Part shown: piece by piece, positions 48,106 through 61,800 of the stretch | Position numbering within the stretch: position 1 is the first letter of the stretch | Layout: every line of letters begins with the position of its first letter | Source of the DNA: Tyto alba | Lineage: Eukaryota > Chordata > Aves > Strigiformes > Tytonidae | Length of the DNA: 64,000 nucleotides | Direction: 5' to 3' | Assembly: GCF_018691265.1 (NCBI RefSeq) | Contig: NW_024881301.1 | Location: forward strand, 14,878,752-14,942,751 | Position numbers and translations under genes: made by a program | Notes under the pieces: generated by a model | Seen by the model: only the letters and a program-made list of their open reading frames with translations | Told to the model about the DNA's origin: nothing | Databases searched by the model: none

Positions 48106-49195
48106 ATTGTTGTCCTGGGTTGAGTGAGTGGTGGAGTTTTTTTGATGGCAGGGGAGAGGGCTATAGGGGAGTCCCCCTGTGAGAAGCTTCTCAAAGCTCC
48201 CCCAGCTCCCAGCCAGCTCCACTTCTGTTTGGGAAATTGAGCCCATCAGCTGCGCCTCTGCGATAACGTATTTAAAAAGGGACGTGGTGACGGGCAGTGG
48301 GACTTGTGAGGAGGAGTTGCTGCAGCTGCATGAACACCAAGGTCAGTGGAGGAATGGAAGAAGAAAGGAGGGGGGAGGTGTGCAGGAGCAGAGACCCCCC
48401 TGTATCCTGTGGTGGGACAGTAGGACGGCCCCCCCCTGACACCCATAAGATTGATGGTGGAGCAGACACTGATTTATGGCCTGTGTTTTTTGCATGGATG
48501 ATCAAGGTGCTGTGCCTGAAGAAGGCCGGGGTCTTGTGGGAAAAGGTAGCCCTGCTGCTGTAATTCAGCACTGGGAGGATTGCAGCATGTGGGGGTGTCC
48601 CACGCCGGAGCAGCTCGGGAAGGGCTGCAGCCGTAGGAGGGAATCCAGTCGGAGAAGGTTAGTGACCCACGACGGAGCAGTGTGGGGAATGCTGCGGCCC
48701 ATGGGAGGAATTCATGTCGGAGAAAGTTTGTGGAGGACTGTCTCCTGTGGGAGGGGGACCATGATGGAGCAGGGGGAGAAGTTCCAGAAGCTCCCCCCAC
48801 AGAAGATGGAAGAAGTGGCAGCACTGACTGCACCCCCTATTCCCTGCCCCCTTCACTGCTGTGGGGATGAGGTAGAGATATCGGGAGCAGAGCTGAGTCC
48901 AGGAAGAAAGGAGGGGTGGGAGGGGTGGGGGGAAGGTGTACTCAAGATGTGGCAATGCTTCTCACTGTCCTACTCTGTTAAGTGTTTTTAGTGTCTGTAA
49001 TAAATGTATGTTCTTTTTTTCTTCCCCTAATGGGTCTGCCTTTTGCTCGTGACCATAATGGGTGATCTGCCCCTCCTGGTCCTATCTTGAACCTTAAACC
49101 TGGCTCATTTGTCCCTTCTTGCTGCCGGAAGAGAAGGGGGAGAGAGTGGCTGTTTGTTGTTTGGCTGCCGACTGGGCTCAAACCATGACAATTCT
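48106..49195 (+). mobile_element. solo LTR, family A, with near-perfect target duplication
   Basis: The LTR proper is 48111-49190 (1,080 bases). It starts TGTCCTGGGTTGAGTGAG and ends CAAACCATGACA. The flanking pentamers ATTGT (48106-48110) and ATTCT (49191-49195) agree at four of five positions. GTATTTAAA is kept near 48268 and AATAAA at 48999-49004, but the CCAAT box is mutated to CCCAT. Long blocks are nearly identical to the 13.6-kb copy (for example the region after the TATA-like box), making these two the closest relatives in the window. There is no internal sequence. Frames within it, up to 171 codons, are non-coding. Confidence 0.9.
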
Positions 49196-52100
49196 AAAAA
49201 AAGAGGGATATATTTTCTGAATATACTCTATAGTAGTGATCTTTATCCATATGAGAAGTCTGCTGGATCTGTATCATATCATGACACAACACATGACATA
49301 ATAGACTGAATTTATTTTAAAGCATTTTTAACTTAAATCATGATCTTGATTTCATTTTATATTCTCATTATATTAATTTTGTCCCTCAAAGAGATTAAGA
49401 TCCATGATTCTTCTGGACATATGCTTTGTTTCTCATGTGTATTACAGATGTTCAGCCCTTACCTTCAACACAAAATATAATGTTACTTTAATCATGAAAC
49501 TGTGAATAGAACTTTCCATGTACTTTTTAAGTTTAAACAAATTCAAAGTTTAAAGGCTTTTTTTCCTTTGGTGCTGCTTTGAATATATACTTTTGTCAAT
49601 CAGTGAATGTTCTCTTGTGAAACATATCTATTGCTTTTGTGATTTTGTTGTGTTTGAAAGACTTTAACCTGAATATTTTTGAATTAAAGCTGAAATGCAT
49701 TGATTCAGGATGATGCTGTAGTATCCTGTAGGAACTGTATTTAGGTTAGCGTGTACTTAAGTCTCCTCTCTGGCACAGAGTTTTTGATTAGGCTCTATTC
49801 CAATGTGAGATATTTTGGCCAGGGACTTCTATAATAGTTTGCTTTTCATCACCAGTGGAGAAGACTGTTGTCTCCTCAGGGGTATATTTTGACAGACAGA
49901 AATGACCAGAAGAGAAATGGAATAAAAGATACCTGAACTATATTTATGGGATAAATGGAGCATTGTTTCCCAATGGCAGTATTTTGTCTTTGGGGTAATT
50001 TTTCATGGAATAATTTAACATTTACTTGGAGGAAAAGCCTACTGTCTAAACAAATCTTGCTGGTAATTTTCTGTGCCAAAAGACAAGTTCAATTTTGTTT
50101 AAATTAAAGTCCATTCCTCTTCCTAAAGTGCTTCCTTTTTATTACAATTTCATCCATTACCCAAGATATGTACATCCTCTTCTTGATTTTTATTTCTTAC
50201 TCATTCAGAGATGTTTATAACTCCCATATTACTTTGTTGGTTTATGTAATGATTTATGTAAATGCTTTTGATTTAGTTTCCCCCTTCTCTGAATTTCTCT
50301 GGATCTCTTCTTTAACTTTTTTAGTCATCTGTACCTATATGCAAAAATTGTTGGGCCCTCCTTTATCAGTCATTCTTGGGCTGCATTTGTATTTCTCATC
50401 AGATGTAACATCTTCACCTCTGATTTTCATCCAGGGGATCACCAAACCATCCAACTGGCTACTGTATACCCAGCAGTTATTTTTGAAAATATCCAAATAA
50501 ATCCAACCAGACTGACCATTTATTCTGAGTGCTATAGTCATGCTCTTGATTTTTCCTTTCATGTCATGAAAGTTGCTTCCTAAAATGGAGTAAGAGGCAA
50601 CCTGCTCTAAGGCTGGCTTGCTTATATGATACTATGCTGCTTCAAATATTTTCTGTGCATGGCTAGATTGAAATACGTTTAATCTTTGCAACATTCTTCT
50701 CCTGGTTCTATTGATTTTCTGTACTCTGTCCATTCAGAAGTAATTTAAAAGTTTCTGTCCTCTAATGTCAAATGTCAGCCACCCTATGTTCATCTTCCTT
50801 TTCTCTCTCACCCTCTGAAGTGAATGAGTCATGGCTGTATTTTCATGACAGCTTTCAAGTGAGCAGGGACAACTTGTAGTGTTAGCAAGACTTGTAAATA
50901 GGAGCTGAAGGACCTACAAGAGGCTCAGGTGTCGGAGTGCATTTTCCTGTGATACCACACTTCAAAGTTTACCCCCTTTCCTCCCTGTTGAGCCCTCAGC
51001 TGTTCACTTCTGCTGCACTGTTCAAATACTTCAGTCCTTTCAGATGTCACCAAGACCTCCCATCACAGAGCTCCAATCTCCTCAATCTTCTTGTCCTAAA
51101 GCTTTCTCTATCTCAAGTCCATTTATCACACAAGTCTCTTTCTTCATACTTCTAAGATACCTCCCTTTTTCTTCACAAATCCTCTGCAACCCTTACAATT
51201 TGTCAGCCTTGTTACATGACTTTAGCCTATCAACTAGAATGTGACTGTTTTGTCTTCTGATGAATGCTTGAAACAAGGGTTAGATGAACCAGGCCTGGAA
51301 AGCTCTGTAATCTTAGGGGAACCATGTTGGGCAAGACAGTTGCCCTTTTTGCTTATAAATTTTGTCCTATGTTTATAGGCTGCAACTTTTGGATGTAATA
51401 AGAAAACAAGTTAATATGTTTCTGCTTAGATTCCAATAACTACTTAGTCATTGTTATTTCCTTGCTCTTCTATGCAACAGAAAACCAAATTGTGGTGGTA
51501 GAGGGTAGAACTGAGGTATATTGCAGATATTGAAACAAGTCCTGTACATGTATTTTTAGGCATAAACCACTGCTGTTAATCCAGGTGCTTCCATGTGCAA
51601 CACATTTCACCAAAACACATGCAAAGTTTATATGCAAATCAGCTTTAAAAAACATGGTAGGAAACTGTTCACTCTTAGAGTGACATGAAAATCCCTTCAG
51701 AGAATTGACTTCATTTTGTTATCTACACAAAGTCAAGAATGACCTGCTGATCATGTGTCAGGTGAATGAACAGTGCCCAACTTCATAGTTGGCTTTTTTT
51801 CATAGCAAGTGTTTCAAGAGATACAAAAGTCTTTGTTACAATTAAGGATACATCATCTTCAGATGATGTTCAGGCAAATTCCAGCTGGATAAAACATACA
51901 GAATAACTGGTTGCACAGCTATTCCACAAACTCCTTTCAAATATTCAGGTTAAAACATTTCTGGACTGATATGCACACAAGTGATGCTCTTACTTCAGGG
52001 AACATTGCTCATCTCATGTGGACAGGATCCTGGGACTACAGCTGTGTTTTTTCCTTTATTGCCCTTAATCACAACCAAAAGTCCTCCTGAGACAGTGGAG

Positions 52101-53829
52101 AACAGAAATACTAGTTCACGTGGTCGAAGTGGCTACCTTTTTTCTGACTGAAAATTTCTCTTTTTGTAGCAATAATGATGTAAAGCACTAAAACTTCTGT
52201 GTTTCTAAGGCACAGAGATAAGGTACTTCATGGGATACATCAGGGAAAAAATTGAAAAAAGGTGAGTCAGCTTTGAAGAGGTGTTTCTGACCTACTTTAT
52301 AAATTAAGTTCTGCTGAACCATGAGGTAGACAGGAATTTTCAGGAACTTCTTTGTAAACTACAGTATAAGACATAAGTTTTGTTTGAAGTAGATGAAATG
52401 TAAGTGAAAGCAACATCTCAGATTCATTACTCAAGAATGGCCTATTCATAGTTCTTAAACTCTTTCCCTTAGTTTAATAGTACATTATTTTTTTTCCTTT
52501 CATTCCTTTTCCTGTATAGCTTATCATAATTTTTCTGATGTCCCCAGAGAGATAGCTTTTATAACACTTATATGTTTTTTTCAAGTTACAGAATTCTCAA
52601 AGAGTTTGAATCTGTTTGGCTAATTGCAAGATCTTATAATTTTAAATTCCAATTCCCAGACTTATTTATTTTCAAAGAATATAGATCAAATATGTGGATA
52701 ATCCCAGTTATAAAGTTATTTACAGCAATAATAAGCATGAAAGCAAGAAAATTAATTATGCTGAATTAGGTTAGCATTATTCAAGAACTTAAAATCCATC
52801 TGATAAGTCCATGGAAGTAACTTTCAGTAAAGAATTGCCCTTTGATAGAAATAGTTTATCTAGACTCCAGGAGTAATCTGTTCACTGTTAAACACATTGT
52901 AACAGATCTAAGTGGGAAATAGGTTTCCTGCCTTCTCTAGTGTTAAAAAAAGAAAAAAAAAATTGCCGCTTCAAATTTCATAGAATCTTCTCATTCTTTT
53001 TCATGGGAAGACTCACACACGTACTTCCTCTCAAGTCAGTTGTTCAAGACACATGTAAAATCCATAAAAAAAAAAAAAATACCTACACTGAGACAAGAAA
53101 AGAAGAAACAGATGAGAAGAGAGCCATATAAATTGATATGGAAAATATGTAGATGGAATAAATTAAAGTTTGCATAGAATAAATAAAAATTTAAAAATTA
53201 GAATTAAATAATACTGAGAATGAAACAAATGAAACCAGCACAGAATAAATGATGACACAAGTCCTCAGTTGATAGAAACATGATTAAAAAGTCATTGAGG
53301 TAACTCTTATTTCTAGCATCTCAGTCTCTTCCCTCTTCCTTGAGCATGTTCAAACTGAAACTTGCTGAAAATTTATAGGTAGTTCTTCTTTGCTTCTTTC
53401 TGAGTGGAAGATTTTATTATAGAGGTAGGTTTTTTAAAAAAAAATATCAGAGAGTAATTTTGAATTATAGTAGCGTGACATCTCATTCTTTCAAAAGAAA
53501 AATCGTTTTACTATCATCTCAACGCTGTTGAGTGCAGGCAAAATATGTATTTGTAGTTCACTATTGCCCTCTTGTGGAAAGAAATAAAAACAAATGTGCA
53601 ACATAAACATAAAATCCAAAGCAAGAACTGATTGCTTAAAACCCAGTTCAGAAACTTTCGTTCATCTTGTGCCTTAGTTAACAAGCAGTGTCTGTGGAGC
53701 TGGGTCCTATTCTGTACAAACAGGAGGATTACCATTTGGTCCTATGTTAACAATTTTGCTCTTGGTGCATTATTAAATGTTACTCTCTCTAATCTCCCAT
53801 GATACTGGCTCCTGTACCATTTAACTTAT
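49196..53829. other. non-genic stretch, no feature recognised
   Basis: AT-rich DNA. Chance frames reach 110 codons (50168-50500, T-rich, hydrophobic by composition). An A-rich run lies at 53067-53079. Nothing was assignable. Confidence 0.55.
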
Positions 53830-54925
53830 CAAAGCATCAAGGAAGACTTGATCTCAATCCACTCATCACCCAGACTGTATTTGTGCTTGGGTTTGCCCTG
53901 GCTCAGGTGCAGGACCTTGCACTTGGTTCGCACAAGCCCATCTCTCAAGCTTGTCAAGGTCCCTCTGGATGGCATCCCTTCCCTTCAGCATGTCAACTGT
54001 ACCACACAGCTTGATGTCATCAGTAAACTTGCTGAGGGTGCACTGAGTCCCACTGTCCATGTTGCCAACAAAGATATTATGCAGTGCTGATACCACCACC
54101 AACCCCCAAGGAACGCCACTAGTCGCTGCTCTCCACTTGGACATCGAGCCATTGACTGCTACTCTTTGAGTGTGACCATCCAGCCAATTCTTTATCCACT
54201 GAGTGGTCCATCTGTCAAATCCATGTTTCTCCAAATTAGAAACAAGTATGTCATGCAGGACAGTGTCAAATATTTTATGTAAGTCCAGGCAGATGGTGTC
54301 AGTTGCTCTTCCCTTATCCACCAAAGCTGTAACCCCATTGTACATGGCCACCAAAATTGTCAGGCATGATTTTCCCTTAATGAAGCCATGTTGGCTGTCA
54401 TCAATCACCTCCTTATTTTCCATGTGCCTTAGCATAGTTTCCAGGAGGATCTGCTCCATGATCTTTCTGGGCACAGAGGTGAGACTGACTGGCCTGTAGC
54501 TCCCTGGTCTCCCTTTTTTTCTTTTTAAAAAATGAGTGTTTCCCCTTTTCCAGCCATGATTTTTCAAATATGATGGATAGTGGCTTATTCATTGGAGCCC
54601 TTGCCGGTGAAGACTGAGGAAAAAATGTCATTGAGTACCTCAGCCTTCTCCATATCCTGGGTAAACAGGTCTCCCGCTTCCTTCCAGAGAGGGCCCATAT
54701 TTTCTCTAGTTTTCCTTTTCTCACCAATGTACCTAAATAAGCTTCCCTTGTTGCTCTTGATGTCCCTGGACAGATTTAATTCTACCAGGGCTTTGGACTT
54801 CCTAATCTGATCTCTGGCTGCTCAGACAGTTTCTCAGTATTACTCCCAGGACACCTGTCCTTGTTTCCATCCCTTTAGGTTTCCTTTTTGTGTTTGAGTT
54901 TGTCCAGAAGTCCTTGTTCAACCAT
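53830..54925 (-). pseudogene. CR1 LINE ORF2 fragment (endonuclease end, linker, reverse transcriptase)
   Basis: Minus strand. From about 54925 come an LLDKLKHKKE block, then WKQGQVSWE with stops, and an open linker (about 54826-54590: [29 protein letters not shown]). After a small deletion near 54580 comes a 233-codon frame, 54567-53866, with reverse transcriptase motifs: YRPVSLTS (24-31), [10 protein letters not shown] (58-67), motif [10 protein letters not shown] (93-101), KNWLDG (126-131), SGVPWG (150-154) and motif C FTDD (181-184). The catalytic aspartates of motifs A and C are present, but the usual SGVPQG is changed. A deletion near 53925 shifts the frame in the thumb region just before the 'KVLHL' motif. 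Both ends are missing. In life the protein copies CR1 RNA at its target site; this copy cannot. Confidence 0.9.
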
Positions 54926-57807
54926 GACAAGTATTATTGTACTGGCCAACTGACTATGTTGGATGTCACTGAAGCCAGAATATTCACTGACTATGTCCAT
55001 GTCTCCAGGCAAAATATGATATATTACCCAGTTTTGCAATCATCAGTGCAGACTCGGAATGGTTCTTGTGGCTTTGTTGACTCCTATGCTATCTTAACCA
55101 TAAATGGCTAAGTTTCTTCCCTCTCACAGCTCCTGCTGAGACCCACATCTCTTGTGCTTTCAACAGGGCAATTTTCTCCTTAAAAAAGATTTTTTTTGGT
55201 GCTTGGACACCTGAGAAACTGGGGTCTAACTCCCTTTTGCAAGCAGGTGATTAATTTGCAACTCAGGGTACAAGAATAGCCATTACTGTTGTATACATTG
55301 CATAGAGGGTCATTTCTATATGCATTTTCACAGTCAGACTGACATCCTAGCAGTGTAAGCTTCCTAACAGTCTGGTTTGAGTTAAAAAAAAACCAAACCA
55401 AACCAAACCAAACCAAACCAAACCAAACCAAACCTGTGAAATTTGGTTTTAATAATTACCATTTGCTGCAACTATTTGTGCTATGTTCTTTTTAAAAAGA
55501 TGGCTATGGATGGAGATGTTTAACGCTGTACCTGATTTCAAGCCTAATTATGCAGTGCAGTATGAATTTCCAATGATTAGATAGGGAGCATTGTGATTCT
55601 TTTTGACTTTTTAAAGGGAAAAATATTGTAGACAGTTATGCCATGCTGCTGTTAAGAGTAAGGTCTTTGAGAAGGGACATATTGAGAGGATTTAGAGGTG
55701 CACAGTTTCATCTGCTCTGTAAGGAAAAGGCTGGACAGGACATCTCTGCAGGAAGGAGAGTCCTGAAGCCTGAACTATGCAATCGCTATACTCCTGTGTT
55801 TGCAGTCTCTGGCTGCTGTTTCTTTCCATGCCCTATGACCACTGACAACATCCAATTTGCTGCTTACAACATTGAAACATCTGAAAAATATTTTACTTCT
55901 TTAAATGTGGAAACTTTGTGGTAACACAGTTCATCATTTTCTGTTAAGAACTAACAAGACCAATGAAAACAGCACTTGATGTAATTTCTTGAATGGCAAG
56001 ACAGAAGACTAGTATTTGATATTGGATCAAATTAGAAAGAAATAGGTTGTCCTCTTAATACTTACTGAAGAGTAGTATACTGCTGAAGTCTGCAGAAAAT
56101 GCGGTTTTAGGAGTCCTGACACTTCTGAACTTAATCCTCCTGTAGCAGTTTATTAAGAAATGCCAGTATGGAATGCTTGAAGTGCAGGTATGATATAAAA
56201 CCTACAACAACCTATTTTGATCACTTACTGTGCTAAAATTATATAATAATTAGGATTAAAAAGACCACATAACCTCCAGAGTTCTCACTGAATTCAGAAT
56301 CTGAATGAGAGAAAGAAGAGACTTTCACATATCAGAAGTGAAATACCTATCTGAATACCAGAATTTAGTTTATGTATGATAATCTCTGGTTATGGTATTT
56401 GACATAGTAGTGATGACCTCAGCAAACCATAACCTGTGATCTTTGGAGACATAGGCAGTTATCCTTCAGGCTGGATGGTATTTAGCATTTTCTAGTGAGT
56501 GATACAGAACTGAAAATAAAAAGCACTACAGATAAAATAGAAAGTGAAAAAAAACCCAAAAAACAAAAATAACGAAAACCCCTCTGTCACTTCTACCCCT
56601 TACTCAGAAAACAAATGTAGATAGAAGTAATATTCTGAGAAATTATTTTATCAGCAAAGGGAAGAGTTGTGAGGATATCTTTTTACACTGCCACTGTGAT
56701 TATTCTCAAATACACTCAAAATGTAAATCACCACTTGATGTCACCATTGGTCTGTACCTGTGCAGCTCTTCACAAAATCTTTCTGAACGTCACAAAGAAA
56801 TTATAAGTTAAATTAAAATATTTAGTGAACTATTTTGAAATATTTCTTTATGAAGCTAAGTAATCACCATCTATTTATTGGTCCTATTCAAAATACTGGA
56901 AGAGCAGGCTCATTGAACTTGGAGCACCATAAAGACTATGTGAGTAGTCATTTGAAAAGGTGCTGTATACACATAAAATCTGTCTATTTTAATTAAGAGA
57001 TTTACAGTTACCAGCAGAATAAATCTGATCACTACAATATAACTTATAAATGTTACTACCATCCAGCTGTAGAATATATAGTAAAGAAAGACAATATATG
57101 AGCAGAAGAGAGAGTACCTCTGGAAACAAGAAATGAAAAACTATAAGGGTACAAGAAAGATGTTTGCAATTTCTCCTGAAAAAGTTGGCATCCTGTTTCC
57201 CAATTTAGGCATAAATAAAAATATTTTGTTTTCAGATTTCCTTGACTTCTAACAAGCATGATGAGGTTTACTTTCAGTATGTCAATTATGAACATCTGTT
57301 AATTTATTTAGGGGTCTGAATAGGAATTTAGCAGCTCAGGCTGAGGTGTAATTTTAAAGGAATAATTTATGAAATCTCACTTGGCATTAAAAGGTTGGCT
57401 CTTGTTAGTAGTCGCCACACTGTGAAACTAGAACTGTGTCTAAACTGAGTGGAACATATGAACTGTGAAATCCTTAATCTGGACAATATTGTAGGTAATG
57501 AGAACATTGTGTACAGGAGAACAAGTAGCACTCAGTGGGGTTGAACTTTCCAGAAGCTTGAAACACCAGAATGTATGCTACAGCTCACTCTTGACATGAG
57601 TTTTATCGCTTCTTTACATATATACTTATGACATTAATTCTCTTATTGATAGTTTTCCTGTACTTTTAAACTGGTTAATTATTTCACCTATAAGATAGGC
57701 ATACTCTAAGGCTCCAAGCACTAGTGGAACTATGTGTTCAGTTAATATAATACATCCTTATTGCTCTATATAGATACTTACCAGGCTGCACATTCTCTGA
57801 ACAATGC
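54926..57807. other. non-genic stretch with (AACCA)n
   Basis: It contains the AACCA microsatellite at 55.39 kb. A plus frame of 93 codons at 55643-55924 and one of 73 codons at 54890-55111 have no motif. No gene was seen. Confidence 0.55.
55391..55434. repeat. (AACCA)n microsatellite, about 9 units
   Basis: A perfect pentamer array of about 44 bases directly after an A run. On the minus strand it reads (TGGTT)n and encodes a spurious Gly-Leu-Val-Trp-Phe repeat. Confidence 0.95.
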
Positions 57808-58829
57808 TGCATACGGCACCACACAGCTGCTCACTTCCCCCCCCCCCCCCCCCCCCCAATCCCCCCCCCAGCGCTGAGAAGAAGAAAATAATCAAAGGTT
57901 CAGGAGGAGCTGAATCCCTCAGATAAGGTCAGGGAGGGATGACTCACACATTACAGTTACAGACAGAAGTCAAACTCATTAGGGGAAGAAAAGAAGAATA
58001 TAAATTTAATGCAGACACTGACAACAGCAAGAATTAACAGAGAGAGTTGGACAGTGAGAAGCATTACTGCATTTTGAAAATACCTCCCCCACCCCTCCCT
58101 TCTTCCTGGGCTCAGCTCTGATCCTAATATCTCTACCTCCTCCCCCACAGTGGGGCAGGGGAAGGGAATGGGGGGGTGTGGTCAGTGCTGCTGCTTCTTC
58201 CATCTTCGGGGAGGGAACTTCAGGAATTTCTTCCCCCTACTCCAGGGTGGTCTCCCTCTCACAGGAGACAGTCCTCAACAAACTTCCTCCAACTTGAGTC
58301 CCTCCCATGGGCTGCAGCATTTCCTGCCCTGCTCTACTGTGGGATACTGCCTCATGCTGCAATCCTCCCAGAGCCAAACTACAATAGCAGGGGCTGCTTC
58401 TTCCCACAGAATCCCGGCCTCCTTCAGGTGCAGCCACCTGAAACAGCATGAGGGCCCCCCACAGACTGCAGTAGGCATCTGCTCTGCTGCAGATCTCCAT
58501 GGGTGGCGGGGGGGGCTGCCCTGCCATCTCACCACAGCATACAGAGGAGTCTCTGCTCCAGAGCACCTCCCCTGCCCTTTTCTCCTCTGTTCTTCCACTG
58601 TCCTTTGTGTTCCAATAGATGTTGCAACTCCTCCTCACAACTCCAACTCCTCCTCTCAGGTCCCTTCTTAAATACATTATCACAGAGGAGCAGCTGATTG
58701 GCTCGACCTTGGTGTAGAGGCGGGTCTGACTTGGAGCTGGGGGAACTTTGAGAATCTTCTCAAAGGGTCCGCCACTGTAACCTCCTCCCCTGCTACCAAA
58801 AACCCCACCACTCACTCAAAGCCAGCACA
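57808..58829 (-). mobile_element. solo LTR, family A, minus strand
   Basis: The minus-strand 5' end is at 58829, where the plus strand ends CACTCAAAGCCAGCACA. The U3 motif, the CAGCTGATTGGCTC (CCAAT) box near 58691-58704 and the CTTAAATACATTATC (TATA-like) box near 58668-58682 follow in order. An ATTTAAT-rich poly(A) region lies near 57998. The 3' edge is degraded: the first 30 or so bases of the family's usual end are replaced, and a C21 plus C9 expansion sits inside at 57837-57869. No clear target duplication (GCTAT lies on the right; no partner was seen on the left). Frames of up to 192 codons inside it are LTR sequence. Confidence 0.8.
57837..57869. repeat. C21-AAT-C9 tract within LTR
   Basis: Two C runs (57837-57857, 57861-57869) replace the GC-rich tail found in other family A copies. 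The expansion probably arose by slippage from the 'cttccccc' end of the family. Confidence 0.9.
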
Positions 58830-61800
58830 GCTATAGAATAGAAATAGTAATACTAGACTTCCAGTCCATTTTCTATCTGATCATCAGTTATAGGTTAATG
58901 CTGCCCATTTCTTCATATGTACAATTGCATTCACTCCAGTAATTCTTTTTCGGGTCTGGATAGCAATGACTTTACTCACAGACCAGGAAAATGTTTTCCA
59001 GGGAAGTTCCCAAGCAATTCTATCACTGGGCACATGCTGAATGTGTGAAATTTGCTCTGAAGTAAATGGAAATTGGAAGTGCTCAGGAATTACTAGTATT
59101 TGTCCTTTTGCGATGCTGAATGAATAATCTAATTCTATCCAATTTCAAGCTTCTTACAGCATAATAGTTTTAAAGTTACAGCTCAGAGTTTATCACTTGG
59201 CTCTCATTTCAATAGAGAGGCTAAAAATCAAAATGGACAGGAGACAGTAGGAATAAATTTAGTGAGCAAGCAAAAACAGAAAAATGAAGTAAAGAGCAAA
59301 AAGCAAATTCAGAGACAGTTTGAAAATAGCGCTGGCATAAAAAAGAAATAAAGGTACAGTATAATACATATACATATAATATAGTATACAGGACACACAT
59401 AAACTGCCACTTTGGTAAAAATGTTAAGTGGGTTTTTTTAGTCCTAAGTAAAATACTGTATGTTAATACACAGACTTGTCTTTGATAAAAGAAATAAATT
59501 ATACTTTCAAAAAATAAGTAGAGAAAGAATTATTATTTTTATTATATAGCCTGATATAATTTATCTATTAAATTAATAATATTACTGTATTCTAAATAGT
59601 TTTATAAGCTCAGAAATATTAAGGATTTAAAACCCATCAGACTCCATACACTTACTTTTTTTTTTCCTGCCTTTTTGTCATGCCCTTACTTGGCATGATG
59701 TAATAGAATAGCTTAATAGGCCCAGTAATTCAGATCAATAAATCTGGAGCTTGGGAGGCAATATCACAGAGATTTTATATAAACACAATTTTTTTTACAT
59801 TATCTGCTCACAACATTAAAAAAGTATCTGATTCTTAGACACCTTCAGTGTATGTCTCTATAAAATTAGATACATGCACATTTCTGCATAAATATGTGTA
59901 CGTATGTTTATGTGTATATATACATATACACATCTGCATATAAAGAGCTTTGGTAGTCACAGGTGCAAAGCTGTAATTCTTGTTTTCCATTTTTTAAAAC
60001 ACATTTTTTGTTTACTGATAATTCTTTTAGCAAGGTCAATCAGACAGAAATTGATATCTTTTTGTCTGTGCCACAAAACTGCACTGTGGGGAATCTGAAC
60101 ATTTATGATTCTTAAGGAAAGGACTTCAGTGGTGAACAGAAAACATGAAGCACAACATGAAGTTTGAACTAAGATTTTCCTCTGTTGGCTGCTTCAGCAA
60201 ACGTGTCGTGAACTGGAGAGTTATTGACCGTGATGAGCATCCTCAGGATGGGTGCTTTCCTTTGGGAATGGATGCTGTGCATCAGGGAAGCTTCCAGAGG
60301 ACTCATGCCCCAAGCATGGGGTGTGCCTAGCTCTAAAATTGTCACTCAGAAAACCTCAGCATCTCCATTTGTACAGTAACAATATATAACATACACAAGG
60401 TGAATGCAGTATCACTATTTTTTACTTGGTTGCCTGAAAGCTGCATAACCTCTTTCATATGGCACCAAGGACACACCAATATTAGTTCACCTACTATATT
60501 CCTCTCACACATGAGTTAATGGATTGATGGAGGAGGAAGCAGGGAAATTGTTCACTTCTCTTAGTATCCTGTTACAATGCAAAGGCATATAAGTGGTAGA
60601 TTTTGTTTGCTGCCGATGCTTCCAAATGGATTCAAGATTTTCTACTCCCAGAGATATCCCTGACTTCAGTTCCTACTACAGGGCAAAGTACACAACCATA
60701 ACAGAGTTATCATCATAGGGCTGAAACGAAACTCAGGTTATTAATTTTCTAACTATTATTACTGTATTTACTTTTCAAATTAAAATTCTGGTGGGATCAT
60801 TACAATGAAGAGTGAAGCCAAGTGAACGGCACTATTTACTCTGTAAGCATTCATGTGAATATAACAGAGAATCTGCTTTTTCATGGTACATATTTATTTA
60901 CTTTCTGTCAAGAGTCAGAAAACCAAATTTTACTTGCACAAATGTTTGGGAAAAGTCAGTGTTAGTCCCTAGAGATGCATAGAAAGGAAAAAAAGCCAAA
61001 TAAACCTATCTTGCAGAGGATTTAAAAAATTGGAAATCTGTTTTCATTCTAGTTGAGAATAAGGAACGACCCAGCTCTTCTGATTCACAGACAGTCTCTA
61101 TGAGCCTTCCACTCACAGCAGACCTGTATGTGCTCCTGGAAATAAATCAGTCCGCAGAAGTGTTTGAATTCATCTTTGTCAGAGACTGCTAAGACAGCAA
61201 TAAGTTACAGAACGGGAAGAACATGCACACAGTATGCTAAAGGGAGAGAGCCCAAGTGCCTAAATGACATCCCTAACTCTTATGAAAAAGGGATGATCTG
61301 ACCCAGGAAATCTCAGGCCACACACCAGCACGAGTGGATTGACTATGTTATATGACGCATGTTGTTCTTCAGGGCCCTATTGCTTAAGTACCTGTTGTAA
61401 GAGTAGAGCCGATTACTGGAAATTTAGATAGTTTTGTGAAATACCAAGTCAAGCAGGTAAAGCATAAAAGATACAGATTGTTGCTATAGGCTCAGGTATT
61501 TTCATGAAATCCCTCGACAAGCAAGTGATATGTTGGATGCAGGACTGACTGACACAGCGCAGCTTACCGTGTATTTAAAGAATAATAGATACGAGTAGGC
61601 AACAAATCTGACATAAAATGGAAATGCCAGAGGGCTTGGATGTCAAAAGCATTCCAGATTCTACTCTCTAGTGAGAAAAAGCATAAAAATTTATCCTGAA
61701 TAAAACTTGTGAATGAACATGGAAAGGAGCAAATCAAGGACTGCCAGTCCATTTTGTTGTTCTTAGAATGATATTCCTAGTTCTTCAGGACATATTAGAA

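Noticed and set aside
48476..48991. 171-codon plus-strand frame
   Set aside because: It lies inside the 48.1-kb solo LTR. The 13.6-kb copy has the same region broken into several frames, so it is not conserved.
50168..50500. 110-codon hydrophobic plus-strand frame that could look like a membrane protein
   Set aside because: The hydrophobicity follows from T-rich codons. There is no repeat, splice or promoter context.
58237..58815. 192-codon minus-strand frame, the second longest in the window after the CR1 fragment among intact small frames
   Set aside because: It falls inside the minus-strand solo LTR and is composed of LTR U3/R sequence.
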